Below are positions 9,047 through 17,928 of a DNA stretch of 64,000 nt, one piece after another (the first letter of the stretch is position 1; the number at the start of each line of letters is the position of its first letter). Position numbers and translations under genes: made by a program. A model generated the notes under the pieces. It worked only from the letters and a program-made list of their open reading frames with translations. It was not told the DNA's origin and searched no databases. The stretch is from Sphaerotilus microaerophilus (GTDB lineage Bacteria; Pseudomonadota; Gammaproteobacteria; Burkholderiales; Burkholderiaceae_C), in assembly GCF_023734135.1 (NCBI RefSeq), contig NZ_AP025730.1, positions 1,488,001 to 1,552,000 of the forward strand, written 5' to 3'.

Positions 9047-11029
9047 TCAGTCCACCGCCTGCGTAGCTAGCCAGGCCTGGAACATCAGCACATCCCACAG
9101 GTGTCCGGACCAACTGCGTCGGCCGGAGAGGTGCTCCAGCCAGCAGCGGCGTACAATCGCGACATCGAAATGTCCGCCGTCGCGCAGGCGGTGTTCTGAG
9201 AGCAGATCCTCAGCCCAGGCGCGCAACGGACCACGGAGCCACGCCGCGAGCGGCACTGCGAAGCCCTTCTTCGGCCGCTCAATCAGCGCGCGCGGCACGT
9301 GGCGGAAAAGCACCTGTCGCAGCGGCCACTTGGTCGTCCCGCCGTGGATCTTCAGGTCCAGCGGCAGCCGCCAGGCGAATTCGATCAGGTGGTGGTCCAA
9401 CATCGGCACCCGGGTTTCCAGCGAGACGCCCATTGCTGCACGGTCCACCTTCGTCAGCACGTCGCCGGGCAAGTAGGTCAGCAGGTCCAGCAGCATCATG
9501 CGCTCGACGTCGCCCAGGGCAGAGATCTCGGGTGGTACGTCGTTGAGCAGCGTGACCGGCTCGCGGGATGACAGAACCACCTCTTCCGGATTGGTCCAGT
9601 GGCTGACCAGGCCGCGGTAGAGCTCCGACGGGTCCCGGCTGCCCAGCAGAGTGGAACCTTTGTGGATCTTGTCGCCCATGTTGTTGGCGCGGTGGTCAGC
9701 GGACTTGTAGAACCAAAGCCACGTGAAGATGCGGTTCCACTGCTCCACGCTCAGGCGTCTCAGCACGGCGGCCACGCCGCGCCGCAAGGGCGCCGGCACG
9801 GCTCTTAACCAATGCCATATTGAAGACGTGATGCGGTAGCGCTCGTAGCCGCTGAACAACTCGTCGCCGCCGTCGCCCGACAGCGCCACCGTGACGTGCT
9901 GGCGGGCCATCTGGGACACGAGGAACGTCGGGATCTGTGACGAGTCCGAGAACGGTTCGCAGTACAGGCCTGGCAGCTTCGGGATCACGTCCAATGCGTC
10001 CTGGGGCTGCACGTACAACTCGGTGTGATCGGTGCCCAGGTGCTGCGCGACGGCCTTTGCAAAGGTCGCTTCGTTGTACCCCTGCTCATGGAAACCAATC
10101 GTGAACGTGCGCACCGGCCGCGCCGACTGCGCCTGCATCAGCGCCACCACCACCGACGAGTCGATACCGCCCGACAGGAAGGCGCCGAGCGGCACATCCG
10201 ACATCATTTGCCTGCCGACCGAGGCCGACAGGAGCCGCTCCACCTCGTCCACCGCCTCAGCCGCGCTGCCATCGAAGGGCTGGCGCATGCCGGCCAAACA
10301 AGCTTCCTGGCCCGACCAATAGGCCCGTATCACTGGCTCCTCCGCCCTCGCAGTGATTTCCAGCCAAGTACCCGGCTCCAGCTTGCGGATGCCCTGGAAG
10401 ATCGAATGCGGCGCGCCGATGTAGTTGTGCCGCAGCAGCAGCGCTAATGCGCCGCGGTCGATCTCGGCACAGAAGGCCGGGTGTCGTTGCAGGGCCTTGA
10501 GTTCCGATCCAAACAGGAAAACCCGTGGCTGGCCGGCCTGCCCGCCCTGCCAGCCCCAGTACATCGGCTTTTCGCCCAGGCGATCACGCGCAAGCGCCAA
10601 CCGGCGCTCCAAGCGGTCCCAAAGCGCGATTGCGAACATGCCGGTCGCGCGCTTCAATCCACCCTCGATGCCCCAGGCCTCGAATGCGGCCAGCAGCGTC
10701 TCGGTGTCTGAGTGCCCGCGCCAGACCGGTGCATGGCCCTGCACGGCCAGTTCCTCGCGCAGCTCCCCGTGGTTGTAAATCTCGCCATTGAAAGCGATGA
10801 CGTAGCGTCCCGATGCCGAGACCATCGGCTGGTGACCCGCTTCCGACAAATCCACGATCGCCAGCCGGCGATGCGCGAGCGCAATGCCCTGCTCCGGGTC
10901 CAGCCACAGCCCTTCGCTGTCCGGCCCGCGCAGGTACAGTGCATCGTTCATGCGCCGCAGCCGAGCTTCCTGCTCGGGCATTGGCACACCGCCCACTGCG
11001 CTGGTGAGCCACCCTGTCAATCCGCACAT
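9047..11029 (-). CDS. asnB: Asparagine synthase-type glutamine amidotransferase
   Basis: A 660-residue class II amidotransferase. M-C-G-L-T-G-W places the N-terminal nucleophile at Cys2, followed by a glutaminase domain (R-G-P-D-S-E-G, N-G-E-I-Y-N). The synthetase domain has the PP-loop S-G-G-I-D-S-S near residue 286 and S-G-D-G-G-D-E. The start is fixed by AAGGAAG just upstream. In free-living bacteria such genes make asparagine; inside exopolysaccharide clusters homologues are thought to amidate uronic acids or other carboxylates of the glycan. The position here, between two glycosyltransferases of the operon, favours a role in polysaccharide decoration, but this is inference from context. 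Confidence 0.85.
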   Translation of the reverse strand: MCGLTGWLTSAVGGVPMPEQEARLRRMNDALYLRGPDSEGLWLDPEQGIALAHRRLAIVDLSEAGHQPMVSASGRYVIAFNGEIYNHGELREELAVQGHAPVWRGHSDTETLLAAFEAWGIEGGLKRATGMFAIALWDRLERRLALARDRLGEKPMYWGWQGGQAGQPRVFLFGSELKALQRHPAFCAEIDRGALALLLRHNYIGAPHSIFQGIRKLEPGTWLEITARAEEPVIRAYWSGQEACLAGMRQPFDGSAAEAVDEVERLLSASVGRQMMSDVPLGAFLSGGIDSSVVVALMQAQSARPVRTFTIGFHEQGYNEATFAKAVAQHLGTDHTELYVQPQDALDVIPKLPGLYCEPFSDSSQIPTFLVSQMARQHVTVALSGDGGDELFSGYERYRITSSIWHWLRAVPAPLRRGVAAVLRRLSVEQWNRIFTWLWFYKSADHRANNMGDKIHKGSTLLGSRDPSELYRGLVSHWTNPEEVVLSSREPVTLLNDVPPEISALGDVERMMLLDLLTYLPGDVLTKVDRAAMGVSLETRVPMLDHHLIEFAWRLPLDLKIHGGTTKWPLRQVLFRHVPRALIERPKKGFAVPLAAWLRGPLRAWAEDLLSEHRLRDGGHFDVAIVRRCWLEHLSGRRSWSGHLWDVLMFQAWLATQAVD

Positions 11030-11177
11030 TTTTCTTCCTTCATTGGGTCCGCATTCGTCCCTGAGTTGGCGACATGCGCCGCCCGTTCACTGCAAAGCGC
11101 AGGCCTGTATTGATTCCACGCATGCCAGCCGTCCACGCGCCAGATCTTCCCAGCCATGATTTCCCTACGGGGCCCGG

Positions 11178-12317
11178 TCATTTCCCGGCGCGGCGCCAGA
11201 CCGATTCCTGAAGTTCCCCGAAGCGCTGGCAGACGCGCTCCATGCTGAATTCATCAACGATCCGCTGGCGTGCTGCGGCGGCCCGATGGCGCCGCCGAGC
11301 AGCCGGTTCCAAGGCAGCCTGCCGCAGCGCCTCACCCAGCGCAGCTGGGTCTTCCTTTGGAACCACCCACCCGGTGTCGCCGACCAGCATGGCGGCATCG
11401 CCGACATCAGTCACCACGCAGGGCACGCCGCAGGCCATTGCCTCGCCGACCACGTTGGGAAACCCCTCTGTCCTGGACGACAGGCAAAACAGGTCGAAGG
11501 CCTGCAGGAGGTCGGGCACGTCGTCGCGTTCGCCCAGCAGCAGGAACTGCCCGCCATGCCCCGTCTCCGCGAGCGCTCGCGCCAGCCCCGCATTGCCGGT
11601 GTCGACCGCGCGGCCCACCATCACCAGGCGAGGAACCGCGGCCTCGCGGTTCTGCAGCAGAGCGTGTGCCAGCAGCGCGGCAGCCTGCACGAAGTTCGGG
11701 TGATCCTTGGCGTAGTTCCAGCGGCCCACATGGCCGATGACCAATTCCGTGGCACCGATCCCGAGTTGCTCTCGGACCCGCTGGCGAACAGCCGGGTCCG
11801 GCCGGAAGCGGTCGGTGTCGAAGCCGTTGGGGATCACCACCATGCGCGAGGCGTCGTAGCCGATCGCCTCGTGCGAACGCCTCGACGCCTCAGCCGCGCA
11901 AGCAATCGCCGCCGGCACGGCACTTGACAACCTGGCGCAGCACCAGCGGATCAACCGTGTGCCGCGTGAAGTGCCGCTGAAGTCGGTGGTCCGGATCCCC
12001 CAGATCACTGCGCGGATGCCTGCCCGTCGCGCAGCCAACCCGCCGATGAGGTCGGCATGGACCATCCAGGTCTGCACGACGTCCGGCCGACGCGCCCTCA
12101 GCAACCGGTACAGCGCGAGGAAGACCCGTGGCAGATCCCATGCTCCGCGCATGCCCAGGGCGATGACCTCGATGCCCGAAGACTGCAGCATCCGACCCAC
12201 AGGGCCGACCTCCATCATCGAGACCACCGTCGCCGGCTGCTGCGCCATCACCAACCGGCGCAGCATCAACTCGGCGCCGCCGATGCCAAGGTTGATGATC
12301 ACGTGCATGACTTTCAT
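11178..12317 (-). CDS. Glycosyltransferase, GT4 family
   Basis: A 379-residue GT-B enzyme. It begins M-K-V-M-H-V-I-I-N-L-G-I-G-G-A-E, the usual glycine-rich acceptor-side loop of GT4 proteins, and has H-V-G-R-W-N-Y-A-K-D-H in the linker. The C-terminal donor site reads S-S-R-T-E-G-F-P-N-V-V-G-E-A-M-A-C-G. Its start overlaps the stop of the upstream acyltransferase by four bases (ATGA), so translation is probably coupled. Base composition is GC-rich here, in contrast with the adjacent AT-rich genes, so the edge of the inserted segment falls at this junction. Sugar specificity is unknown. Confidence 0.88.
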   Translation of the reverse strand: MKVMHVIINLGIGGAELMLRRLVMAQQPATVVSMMEVGPVGRMLQSSGIEVIALGMRGAWDLPRVFLALYRLLRARRPDVVQTWMVHADLIGGLAARRAGIRAVIWGIRTTDFSGTSRGTRLIRWCCARLSSAVPAAIACAAEASRRSHEAIGYDASRMVVIPNGFDTDRFRPDPAVRQRVREQLGIGATELVIGHVGRWNYAKDHPNFVQAAALLAHALLQNREAAVPRLVMVGRAVDTGNAGLARALAETGHGGQFLLLGERDDVPDLLQAFDLFCLSSRTEGFPNVVGEAMACGVPCVVTDVGDAAMLVGDTGWVVPKEDPAALGEALRQAALEPAARRRHRAAAARQRIVDEFSMERVCQRFGELQESVWRRAGK

Positions 12318-12910
12318 GGCATCTTTGAGTGCGAAGTTTTTGGGCCTGTGTGGCCGTCGTTTGATCGACTAAGCATGTCTTCAATTAGTTTTCTGCGAGC
12401 GATTCCCTCGCTGCTGCTCGTGTCGATGATATGAGGGCCATTTTTGCCGTAATACTCGTCGATACTGCAAATTCGCTTGGCGGGATTACCGCCAATCACG
12501 GAATTTTCCGGATGGTGCCCTTTTACCACAGAGCATGCTGCGACGATACAGTTTTTCCCGATGTGGGTGTCCTTTAGGATTACAGAGCCCTGACCAACAA
12601 AGCAGTTTTCATCAATCACGATACGACCAAAGACTGATTTTTTTCCGTAGACATCTCTAATTTTCTCGCCATCTGCAATAAGCGGAACTTGTATTGCTCC
12701 GTCGTGAGTAATGAATGAAACCGAATTCGTTATAAGACAACTGCTTCCGATTGAAATTAGAAATGGTTCAGATCCGAAGTCTTGCTGGCCAACGAAGATG
12801 GTCCCCTCTCCTACACTTAAGCCGAGTCGTTGTGCATTAGCAAAATTGGATTTGCGGACTAGTTTCTTGATTGCCCTGGCAACAAAATTAATGATTATTG
12901 ATTTGAGCAT
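12314..12910 (-). CDS. Hexapeptide-repeat (LbH) acyltransferase
   Basis: A 198-residue protein with left-handed beta-helix hexapeptides (I-G-S-S-C-L-I, I-D-E-N-C-F-V-G-Q-G-S-V-I, I-G-K-N-C-I-V-A-A) and the usual closing N-P-A-K-R-I motif of sugar O-acetyltransferases. It lies in the AT-rich part of the operon. The 5' end overlaps the polymerase gene by 23 bp and the 3' end overlaps the glycosyltransferase by 4 bp. It probably transfers an acyl group, most often acetyl from acetyl-CoA, to a sugar of the repeat unit. The exact acceptor is unknown. Confidence 0.8.
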   Translation of the reverse strand: MLKSIIINFVARAIKKLVRKSNFANAQRLGLSVGEGTIFVGQQDFGSEPFLISIGSSCLITNSVSFITHDGAIQVPLIADGEKIRDVYGKKSVFGRIVIDENCFVGQGSVILKDTHIGKNCIVAACSVVKGHHPENSVIGGNPAKRICSIDEYYGKNGPHIIDTSSSEGIARRKLIEDMLSRSNDGHTGPKTSHSKMP

Positions 12911-14177
12911 AGGTTCTTCTCTGCTGAACTGTGAGCAGGTGTTGAAAAATGCGCATCCAAATTAGCGCTTGAATATAAGTAATGAATGCACCCCACCATG
13001 GGGGGAGGAGGTAAAGAAGCCAGGCTAGCCAAAGTCCGTCTTGAGTCAATGCGTTCCCATTGCATCTCTTTGTTAGATACACGGATATGATGCAAAGAAG
13101 CAAGGTGTAGGCCAAATAGAGTGCAGCATGTTGTGGTGCAATAAAGAACCAGCCAACATAGGAAATGCTTGAATTCCAGTCTCCAAACGTTTCTGGGTTT
13201 CCAAGGTCAGCATACCCAGTGATGGCTGTGCCTATGTAGATTGTTTTTCTGCCATTGAAAACTAGGTCGTAGGCAATCCCTGGTAGACCCTCTTTCCAGA
13301 ATGGTGCGAAGGCTCCTTGCTCGTATTCGTTCTGAAGTTTTTCTGATAGGTCTATTACTGTCGTCAGCATGGACGTGAGATGCAGTCTACCGATCAGGTG
13401 AACGATCCCATCGCTCATCAATGTTTCATATCCGTCTGCTGCGGCGCCCAGTTCGATTTGTGATGCAACACCAATTAAGTCGAGATCAGTACCGGCAGCG
13501 GCGCGAAATGCCCATTTTGCGGCAGTTATTAATGGGTAGAGGGTGATCAATGCGGCAAGACCAGTAAGCACAATTTTGTAGTTAATTCTGCCTGACCGAT
13601 GTAGCCGACAATATTCGAAAAATATAATTATTAAGATAAAGCTTGACCAACCTCGCGTGGCATTCGAGAGTGCCCAGGTCACTAGATTGGCGTGGAATAA
13701 CTTCGACTCTCTGTAGAGGCTGTAGTAAACTATGAATAGGTAGTCTGCTGGGATTGCGACCCAAATAATCGAAAGTGGCGTGCTGGTTTTTGTGGATGCT
13801 GATCCTGCGGTATTTACTCCGAAATAAAGATTGAATGCGAAGAATAGTATCTGAACGACAAGCATCGTGATGCCGATTCGCCTTGACGTTCCTTCGCCGT
13901 TGGTGAAATTTTTTTTATCTGAAAAATTAATCCGATTGAGATTTCTGAAAAGTGGGCCGAGAATAATTAGGTAGGCGCAGCAAATAATCAGTGTCGCTGC
14001 AACTGCAGTAGTCGTCGAGGTTAGTGGTTTTCCTTCGGCGTCGCCGATCAATTGATTGGAAAAAACAATTACAATTAAACCAATTATGTTTGACAAAATA
14101 TACGCCGCAAGCCACGGTCCGCGAGGAGATCCTCTTGATATGCCATTGACCTGGCTATTTTTTTTGTGCGACGTCAT
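12888..14177 (-). CDS. wzy: Probable oligosaccharide repeat-unit polymerase (Wzy-like membrane protein)
   Basis: A 429-residue polytopic protein. Hydrophobic segments lie roughly at residues 22-45, 58-77, 100-121, 134-154, 175-190 and 202-225, then a ~110-residue polar loop (226-335), then further helices to ~415. One large periplasmic loop late in the protein is the usual Wzy layout. Wzy proteins are too divergent in sequence for motif-based proof, so the call rests on topology and on the presence of Wzx, a chain-length protein and an export protein in the same operon. The gene is AT-rich with many AAA, ATT and TTT codons, unlike the flanks. An O-antigen ligase-like protein is the alternative. 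Confidence 0.65.
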   Translation of the reverse strand: MTSHKKNSQVNGISRGSPRGPWLAAYILSNIIGLIVIVFSNQLIGDAEGKPLTSTTTAVAATLIICCAYLIILGPLFRNLNRINFSDKKNFTNGEGTSRRIGITMLVVQILFFAFNLYFGVNTAGSASTKTSTPLSIIWVAIPADYLFIVYYSLYRESKLFHANLVTWALSNATRGWSSFILIIIFFEYCRLHRSGRINYKIVLTGLAALITLYPLITAAKWAFRAAAGTDLDLIGVASQIELGAAADGYETLMSDGIVHLIGRLHLTSMLTTVIDLSEKLQNEYEQGAFAPFWKEGLPGIAYDLVFNGRKTIYIGTAITGYADLGNPETFGDWNSSISYVGWFFIAPQHAALYLAYTLLLCIISVYLTKRCNGNALTQDGLWLAWLLYLLPPWWGAFITYIQALIWMRIFQHLLTVQQRRTYAQINNH

Positions 14178-14228
14178 TATTTATGTGCTGATGTAGTGGG
14201 TGCCGGGTACTATGCGGCTAGATTAATC

Positions 14229-14786
14229 TTATTGGTGGTTGTGATTATTGGTTTGGCTTCTTGCCTTGTTTATCACTCTGCCGGGCACTCCAACGACCGT
14301 TGAATTTTCTGGTACATCTGAAATTACAACAGCATTTGCGCCAACCACGGAGTTATCGCCAATACATATTCGTCCAAGTATTTTTGAGCCTGTGGAGAGG
14401 GTGACTTTGTCCCCGATGTGAGGCTGGTTGCCGAGGCTGGAGCGAATGAGGTTCCTGTTTCCCAGGGTAACGCCATTGAATATGGTGCAATCTCGGCCGA
14501 TGATGACGTCTGCACCTATGACTATGTCGTGACCGTGTACGATTACCAAGCCGGGGCCAATTTTTGCTCTACAGGATATATCGCTTGCAAACACAATCCT
14601 AATTATGTATTCAACCAGCAACCCCAGGGGTGAGCCTATTGCCCATAGTTTGCGAATTGATTGTCCGATGCGAATCAGTAGTGTCATATGAAGTGTGTGA
14701 CACGTGAGAATCCATTTGATCTTGTTGAGGTAAGATTTGTCGCCAGCAAGCGCGGTCACGTCATCAAAGAAGAATGAGATGGTCAT
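14229..14786 (-). CDS. Serine acetyltransferase-like LbH acyltransferase
   Basis: A 185-residue protein. A helical N-terminal part (residues 1-70) is followed by hexapeptide repeats with G-P-G-L-V-I-V-H-G-H-D-I-V-I-G and I-F-N-G-V-T-L-G-N, the pattern of the CysE/SAT family of O-acetyltransferases. The CysE N-terminal domain is shortened. Such truncated SAT-like proteins are common in polysaccharide clusters, where they acetylate sugars rather than serine. The gene is AT-rich and starts 5 bp after the stop of the GT2 gene. Confidence 0.8.
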   Translation of the reverse strand: MTISFFFDDVTALAGDKSYLNKIKWILTCHTLHMTLLIRIGQSIRKLWAIGSPLGLLVEYIIRIVFASDISCRAKIGPGLVIVHGHDIVIGADVIIGRDCTIFNGVTLGNRNLIRSSLGNQPHIGDKVTLSTGSKILGRICIGDNSVVGANAVVISDVPENSTVVGVPGRVINKARSQTNNHNHQ

Positions 14787-14791
14787 CTTTG

Positions 14792-15736
14792 TTATTTTGA
14801 GTGGCGAATTGATGGCGGAATCCGAAGTGTTGATAAGATATTTCGATATTTGATCAAATCAAGTGCTGATTGAATGCGTGAGAATTGCAGCGTTGGCCCA
14901 AGAAAAATCTTTGCGACTGGCCAGTTCTTGTTTTTTAGTGCGGCAACAAAGAGGAGTAGCGATGCAGATCCCACCTGTCGCTTATGTTGCGGATATTTCT
15001 TGCCAAAATATGTGAAGCAGGAGGCTAGAAGTCGTCTTGTGGTCAGCCCGGCAGACGCTATTCCGATGCCTGCTCTATATACCCCAAATGGTTTGTCGGA
15101 TATAAACCAAGCGCTGCCTGTTCCTATTTGCTCGACGTTGGCGAAGTAGTCCACTACGGGAAAGTCTGGAATTTGAAAGTCTCGAACTTGTTTTCGGTAC
15201 ATTTTTGAACTGTTGGATCCTAGTGTTATAAATCGGATAATGTCCGCTCGAGAGAAGCCGTTGCTTGGAATGAGACTGCAGTCAAACAAGTCTTCGCATA
15301 TCAAACCGGTTGATTCATTTTTGACTAGCATGCGATGCCAGCTGATGTTGCAATCAGGGTTTTTGTCTAGGAAATCGCTTTGTGCTTGCAGCTTTCCAGG
15401 GAGTGCATAGTCATCGCCATCGACGTGCGCGATGTACTCTCCAGATGCGAGCGTGTGTGCAAATACGAAGTTCTTGTAGGCGCCAATATTTTTCTCGTGA
15501 CGTACGGACCGGATCATGTGTGAATACTTTGATTTGAATTCACTGATTACTCCAGAGGTTCCGTCTGTTGAGCAATCATCTGAAATGATGATTTCAAATG
15601 GAAAGTTGGTTTTCTGGTCAACTAGACTCTGAATGCACTGAGCAATGAAGTCCTTCTGGTTGTAGGTCACTACACAAACCGAAACCTTGGGTACGGGCCG
15701 GTTCTCGGTTTCCGGCAACGTCAGAGTGTCGTTCAT
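14792..15736 (-). CDS. Glycosyltransferase, GT2 family
   Basis: A 314-residue GT-A enzyme. The N-terminal domain shows V-S-V-C-V-V-T-Y-N-Q-K-D-F-I, S-D-D-C-S-T-D-G-T and the metal-binding D-G-D-D-Y, all diagnostic of inverting GT2 transferases. It would use a nucleotide-sugar on the cytoplasmic side to extend the repeat unit. The gene is AT-rich, lies 6 bp downstream of the flippase gene and marks the upstream edge of the low-GC block. Its first residues (T-L-P-E-T-E-N-R-P) still have GC-rich codons, so the composition changes within the gene. Confidence 0.85.
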   Translation of the reverse strand: MNDTLTLPETENRPVPKVSVCVVTYNQKDFIAQCIQSLVDQKTNFPFEIIISDDCSTDGTSGVISEFKSKYSHMIRSVRHEKNIGAYKNFVFAHTLASGEYIAHVDGDDYALPGKLQAQSDFLDKNPDCNISWHRMLVKNESTGLICEDLFDCSLIPSNGFSRADIIRFITLGSNSSKMYRKQVRDFQIPDFPVVDYFANVEQIGTGSAWFISDKPFGVYRAGIGIASAGLTTRRLLASCFTYFGKKYPQHKRQVGSASLLLFVAALKNKNWPVAKIFLGPTLQFSRIQSALDLIKYRNILSTLRIPPSIRHSK

Positions 15737-15742
15737 GTCAAA

Positions 15743-17269
15743 TCAGGAGGCTTTGGAGGTGGCTGCGCGTGCGGCAATCCGGAGTCGCACGTATTGGCGG
15801 ATGTTGGTCGAACTGGCGCAGCTGAACAGGAAGACGGCGAAGCTGACAGCGGCCAGTTCACCCAGGATGATGAGCCGGTTGGTATGCCAGGGGGTCAGAG
15901 TGCTGAGCGCGGCCGTGGTCGCCGTGGCGATGGCGGCAGTCGGCAGGATGTCCTGAAGGAGCCACGGCCGGTGCAGGTTCGGCGCGAACCGGCGATGGAC
16001 ACGCCAAGTCCATAGCAGGAAGTAGATCAGGTTGGCGCTGAACCAAGTCCATCCGGCGCCAACCGCGCCGCGGTGCATCGCCGCGACGATGATCGACGGG
16101 ATCAGAAACAGCACGAACAGCACGTTGCCAACTAGGTGCAACCGGACATCGCCCTTGGCAAACTGAAGGTAGTAGGGGAAGGCGGCGAGTGCGAGGATAC
16201 CGTTGCCCAGCGCGTACAAACGCAGGATCGGCGCGGTTTGGCTGGCCAGTGCGGCATCGCCGGTCCAGGCCCGCAACAAGGGTTCGGCGCAGAAACCCAG
16301 CACCAGGGCCGTGGGCAGCGCGATGACGGCCATACCCTGTGTGGCCTGTCGGTAGAGTTGGAGCAGGCCGCTCTCGTCGCCCTGGGCTTGCAGCCGTGCC
16401 AGCCTGGGCATCAGTGCCATGCTGAGCGGGCCGCTGATGATCGACACACCGCCAGCTGCCAGCACGGCGAGTGTGAAGTGGCCGTAGTCCGACAACGGCA
16501 GGATCTTGGATAGCACCAGCTTGTCGGTCTGGGTTACCCCTATCCAGACTGCGCTGGTGAAGGCGATGCTCAGCGAGAAGCCGACTACGTCGCGCATTGC
16601 GGACCAATGCCATCCGATTTTCGGGCCACCCGGCTCGCGCGAAGGAAGGAGGCCGTAGGTTTGGCGAACAAGCAAGGTGGTTTCGGCCAGTCCCACCAGC
16701 AGTTGCCATCCAAAGAAATGGGCTGGGGAAGTGCCGATCCATTCGAAGACCAACAACACGACGACGAATCGCGCGGTCGCTGTAGCGGCGTTGAGTCGGC
16801 CGAGCCAGACCTGCTGCTCAAACCCGCCGATGGCACCGCGGTAGAGTCCGGCCACCCAGCGAAGACCGATGATGCCCGCCATCAGCTCGATCGAAAGACG
16901 GACTTGGTCGGTCGACAGAGCCTGTGCTTGTAGCCAGCGGGTGGCGACCCAGTCGGCACCGAGCACAAGCACGAGGGCGCCCGAAAGCGCGATGCTAACG
17001 AAAATGCCTTCTAAAACCCGCAGCAGGCGCCGTAGTTCCAGCGCAGTAATGGCGCCACCGGACAGCCGTGCCGTCTGACGCGCCAACGTCGGCGACAGGC
17101 CCATGTCCAGCAGCTGGAACCACGCCTGCAGCATCGCATAGAAGCCCACCAAACCATAAGCCTCGGTCCCCATGTATCGGATGTAGATCGGCACGATGAG
17201 GATGCCAACCGCAGCGACGTAGATCTGGCTGAGATAGGATGCGACGAGGTTGCGCTTGAAGTCGGTCAT
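15743..17269 (-). CDS. wzx: Oligosaccharide flippase (Wzx / MATE-like superfamily)
   Basis: A 508-residue protein with about 12-14 predicted membrane helices. The N-terminus (D-F-K-R-N-L-V-A-S-Y-L-S-Q-I-Y-V-A) is typical of polysaccharide-biosynthesis flippases, which move undecaprenyl-linked repeat units across the inner membrane. The gene is GC-rich, like the export and chain-length genes upstream. About 80 bp separate it from the upstream acyltransferase gene. Together with the putative polymerase it defines a Wzx/Wzy-dependent pathway rather than an ABC-exporter one. Confidence 0.85.
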   Translation of the reverse strand: MTDFKRNLVASYLSQIYVAAVGILIVPIYIRYMGTEAYGLVGFYAMLQAWFQLLDMGLSPTLARQTARLSGGAITALELRRLLRVLEGIFVSIALSGALVLVLGADWVATRWLQAQALSTDQVRLSIELMAGIIGLRWVAGLYRGAIGGFEQQVWLGRLNAATATARFVVVLLVFEWIGTSPAHFFGWQLLVGLAETTLLVRQTYGLLPSREPGGPKIGWHWSAMRDVVGFSLSIAFTSAVWIGVTQTDKLVLSKILPLSDYGHFTLAVLAAGGVSIISGPLSMALMPRLARLQAQGDESGLLQLYRQATQGMAVIALPTALVLGFCAEPLLRAWTGDAALASQTAPILRLYALGNGILALAAFPYYLQFAKGDVRLHLVGNVLFVLFLIPSIIVAAMHRGAVGAGWTWFSANLIYFLLWTWRVHRRFAPNLHRPWLLQDILPTAAIATATTAALSTLTPWHTNRLIILGELAAVSFAVFLFSCASSTNIRQYVRLRIAARAATSKAS

Positions 17270-17348
17270 GTACGGTTGAGTGGTCCGCAGAATGGCGGGC
17301 CGTCAGGCTGCACGGATGACTCCCAGGTTGTAGCGTCCGGCCACTCGG

Positions 17349-17906
17349 TCACGACATCAACCGGGCTTCCAGGTCGAGCAGATCCCGCCGCCGCTCCTTG
17401 ATCCTTCGCGCTGGCTGTCCTGCATAGATGCCGAATGCCTCGCAGTCACGCGTCACGAGGCTCAGCGCACCGACGGCTACACCTGCAGCCAATCGAACGC
17501 CGGGAAGTACGACGCTGCCGCAGCCGATGATCACGTGCTTCTCGAGGATGACCGAGGCGCTGGTCACCCCGGTGTACTCGGTCGGCACCATCGGGTTCGT
17601 CATGAATGCTCCTGAATAGTCGTCGCTACTGCTGTAGATCGAGACGCGCGAGGACAGGTTGCAGAAGTCATGCAACACAATGCGGCCAGCACCGATCAGG
17701 CTGGAGTAAATCGCAACATGAACGTGGCTGCCGATTTCGATGCCGCCGGTTCCAGCCGACAGTACGCAGAAGTCGTCGATGCGGACGTGGTCGCCAAGGT
17801 GGATGCGCTTCGCGCCGTAGATGGAGGCTTTGTCGGAAATGCGGACGTCGTCACCCAAGGCGGCAAAGCCCTGAGCTTCCAATTCGGCGCGGCTTAGCAG
17901 TCCCAT
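17349..17906 (-). CDS. Hexapeptide-repeat acyltransferase
   Basis: A 185-residue LbH protein with repeated I-x-x-x-A-x-I-Y-G, I-H-L-G-D-H-V-R-I-D-D-F and V-I-I-G-C-G-S-V-V-L-P-G-V. It ends with the Y-A-G-Q-P-A-R-R-I-K signature of sugar O/N-acetyltransferases. The start at 17906 (M-G-L-L-S-R) is preferred because AGGGGGG lies about eight bases upstream; the ATG at 17948 would overlap the aminotransferase gene. Lying directly after the sugar aminotransferase, it may N-acylate the amino sugar made by that enzyme, as in WeeI- or VioB-type pairs. That pairing is an inference from gene order. Confidence 0.78.
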   Translation of the reverse strand: MGLLSRAELEAQGFAALGDDVRISDKASIYGAKRIHLGDHVRIDDFCVLSAGTGGIEIGSHVHVAIYSSLIGAGRIVLHDFCNLSSRVSIYSSSDDYSGAFMTNPMVPTEYTGVTSASVILEKHVIIGCGSVVLPGVRLAAGVAVGALSLVTRDCEAFGIYAGQPARRIKERRRDLLDLEARLMS

Positions 17907-17928
17907 CAGCTTGGCCCCCCTGATGCCG

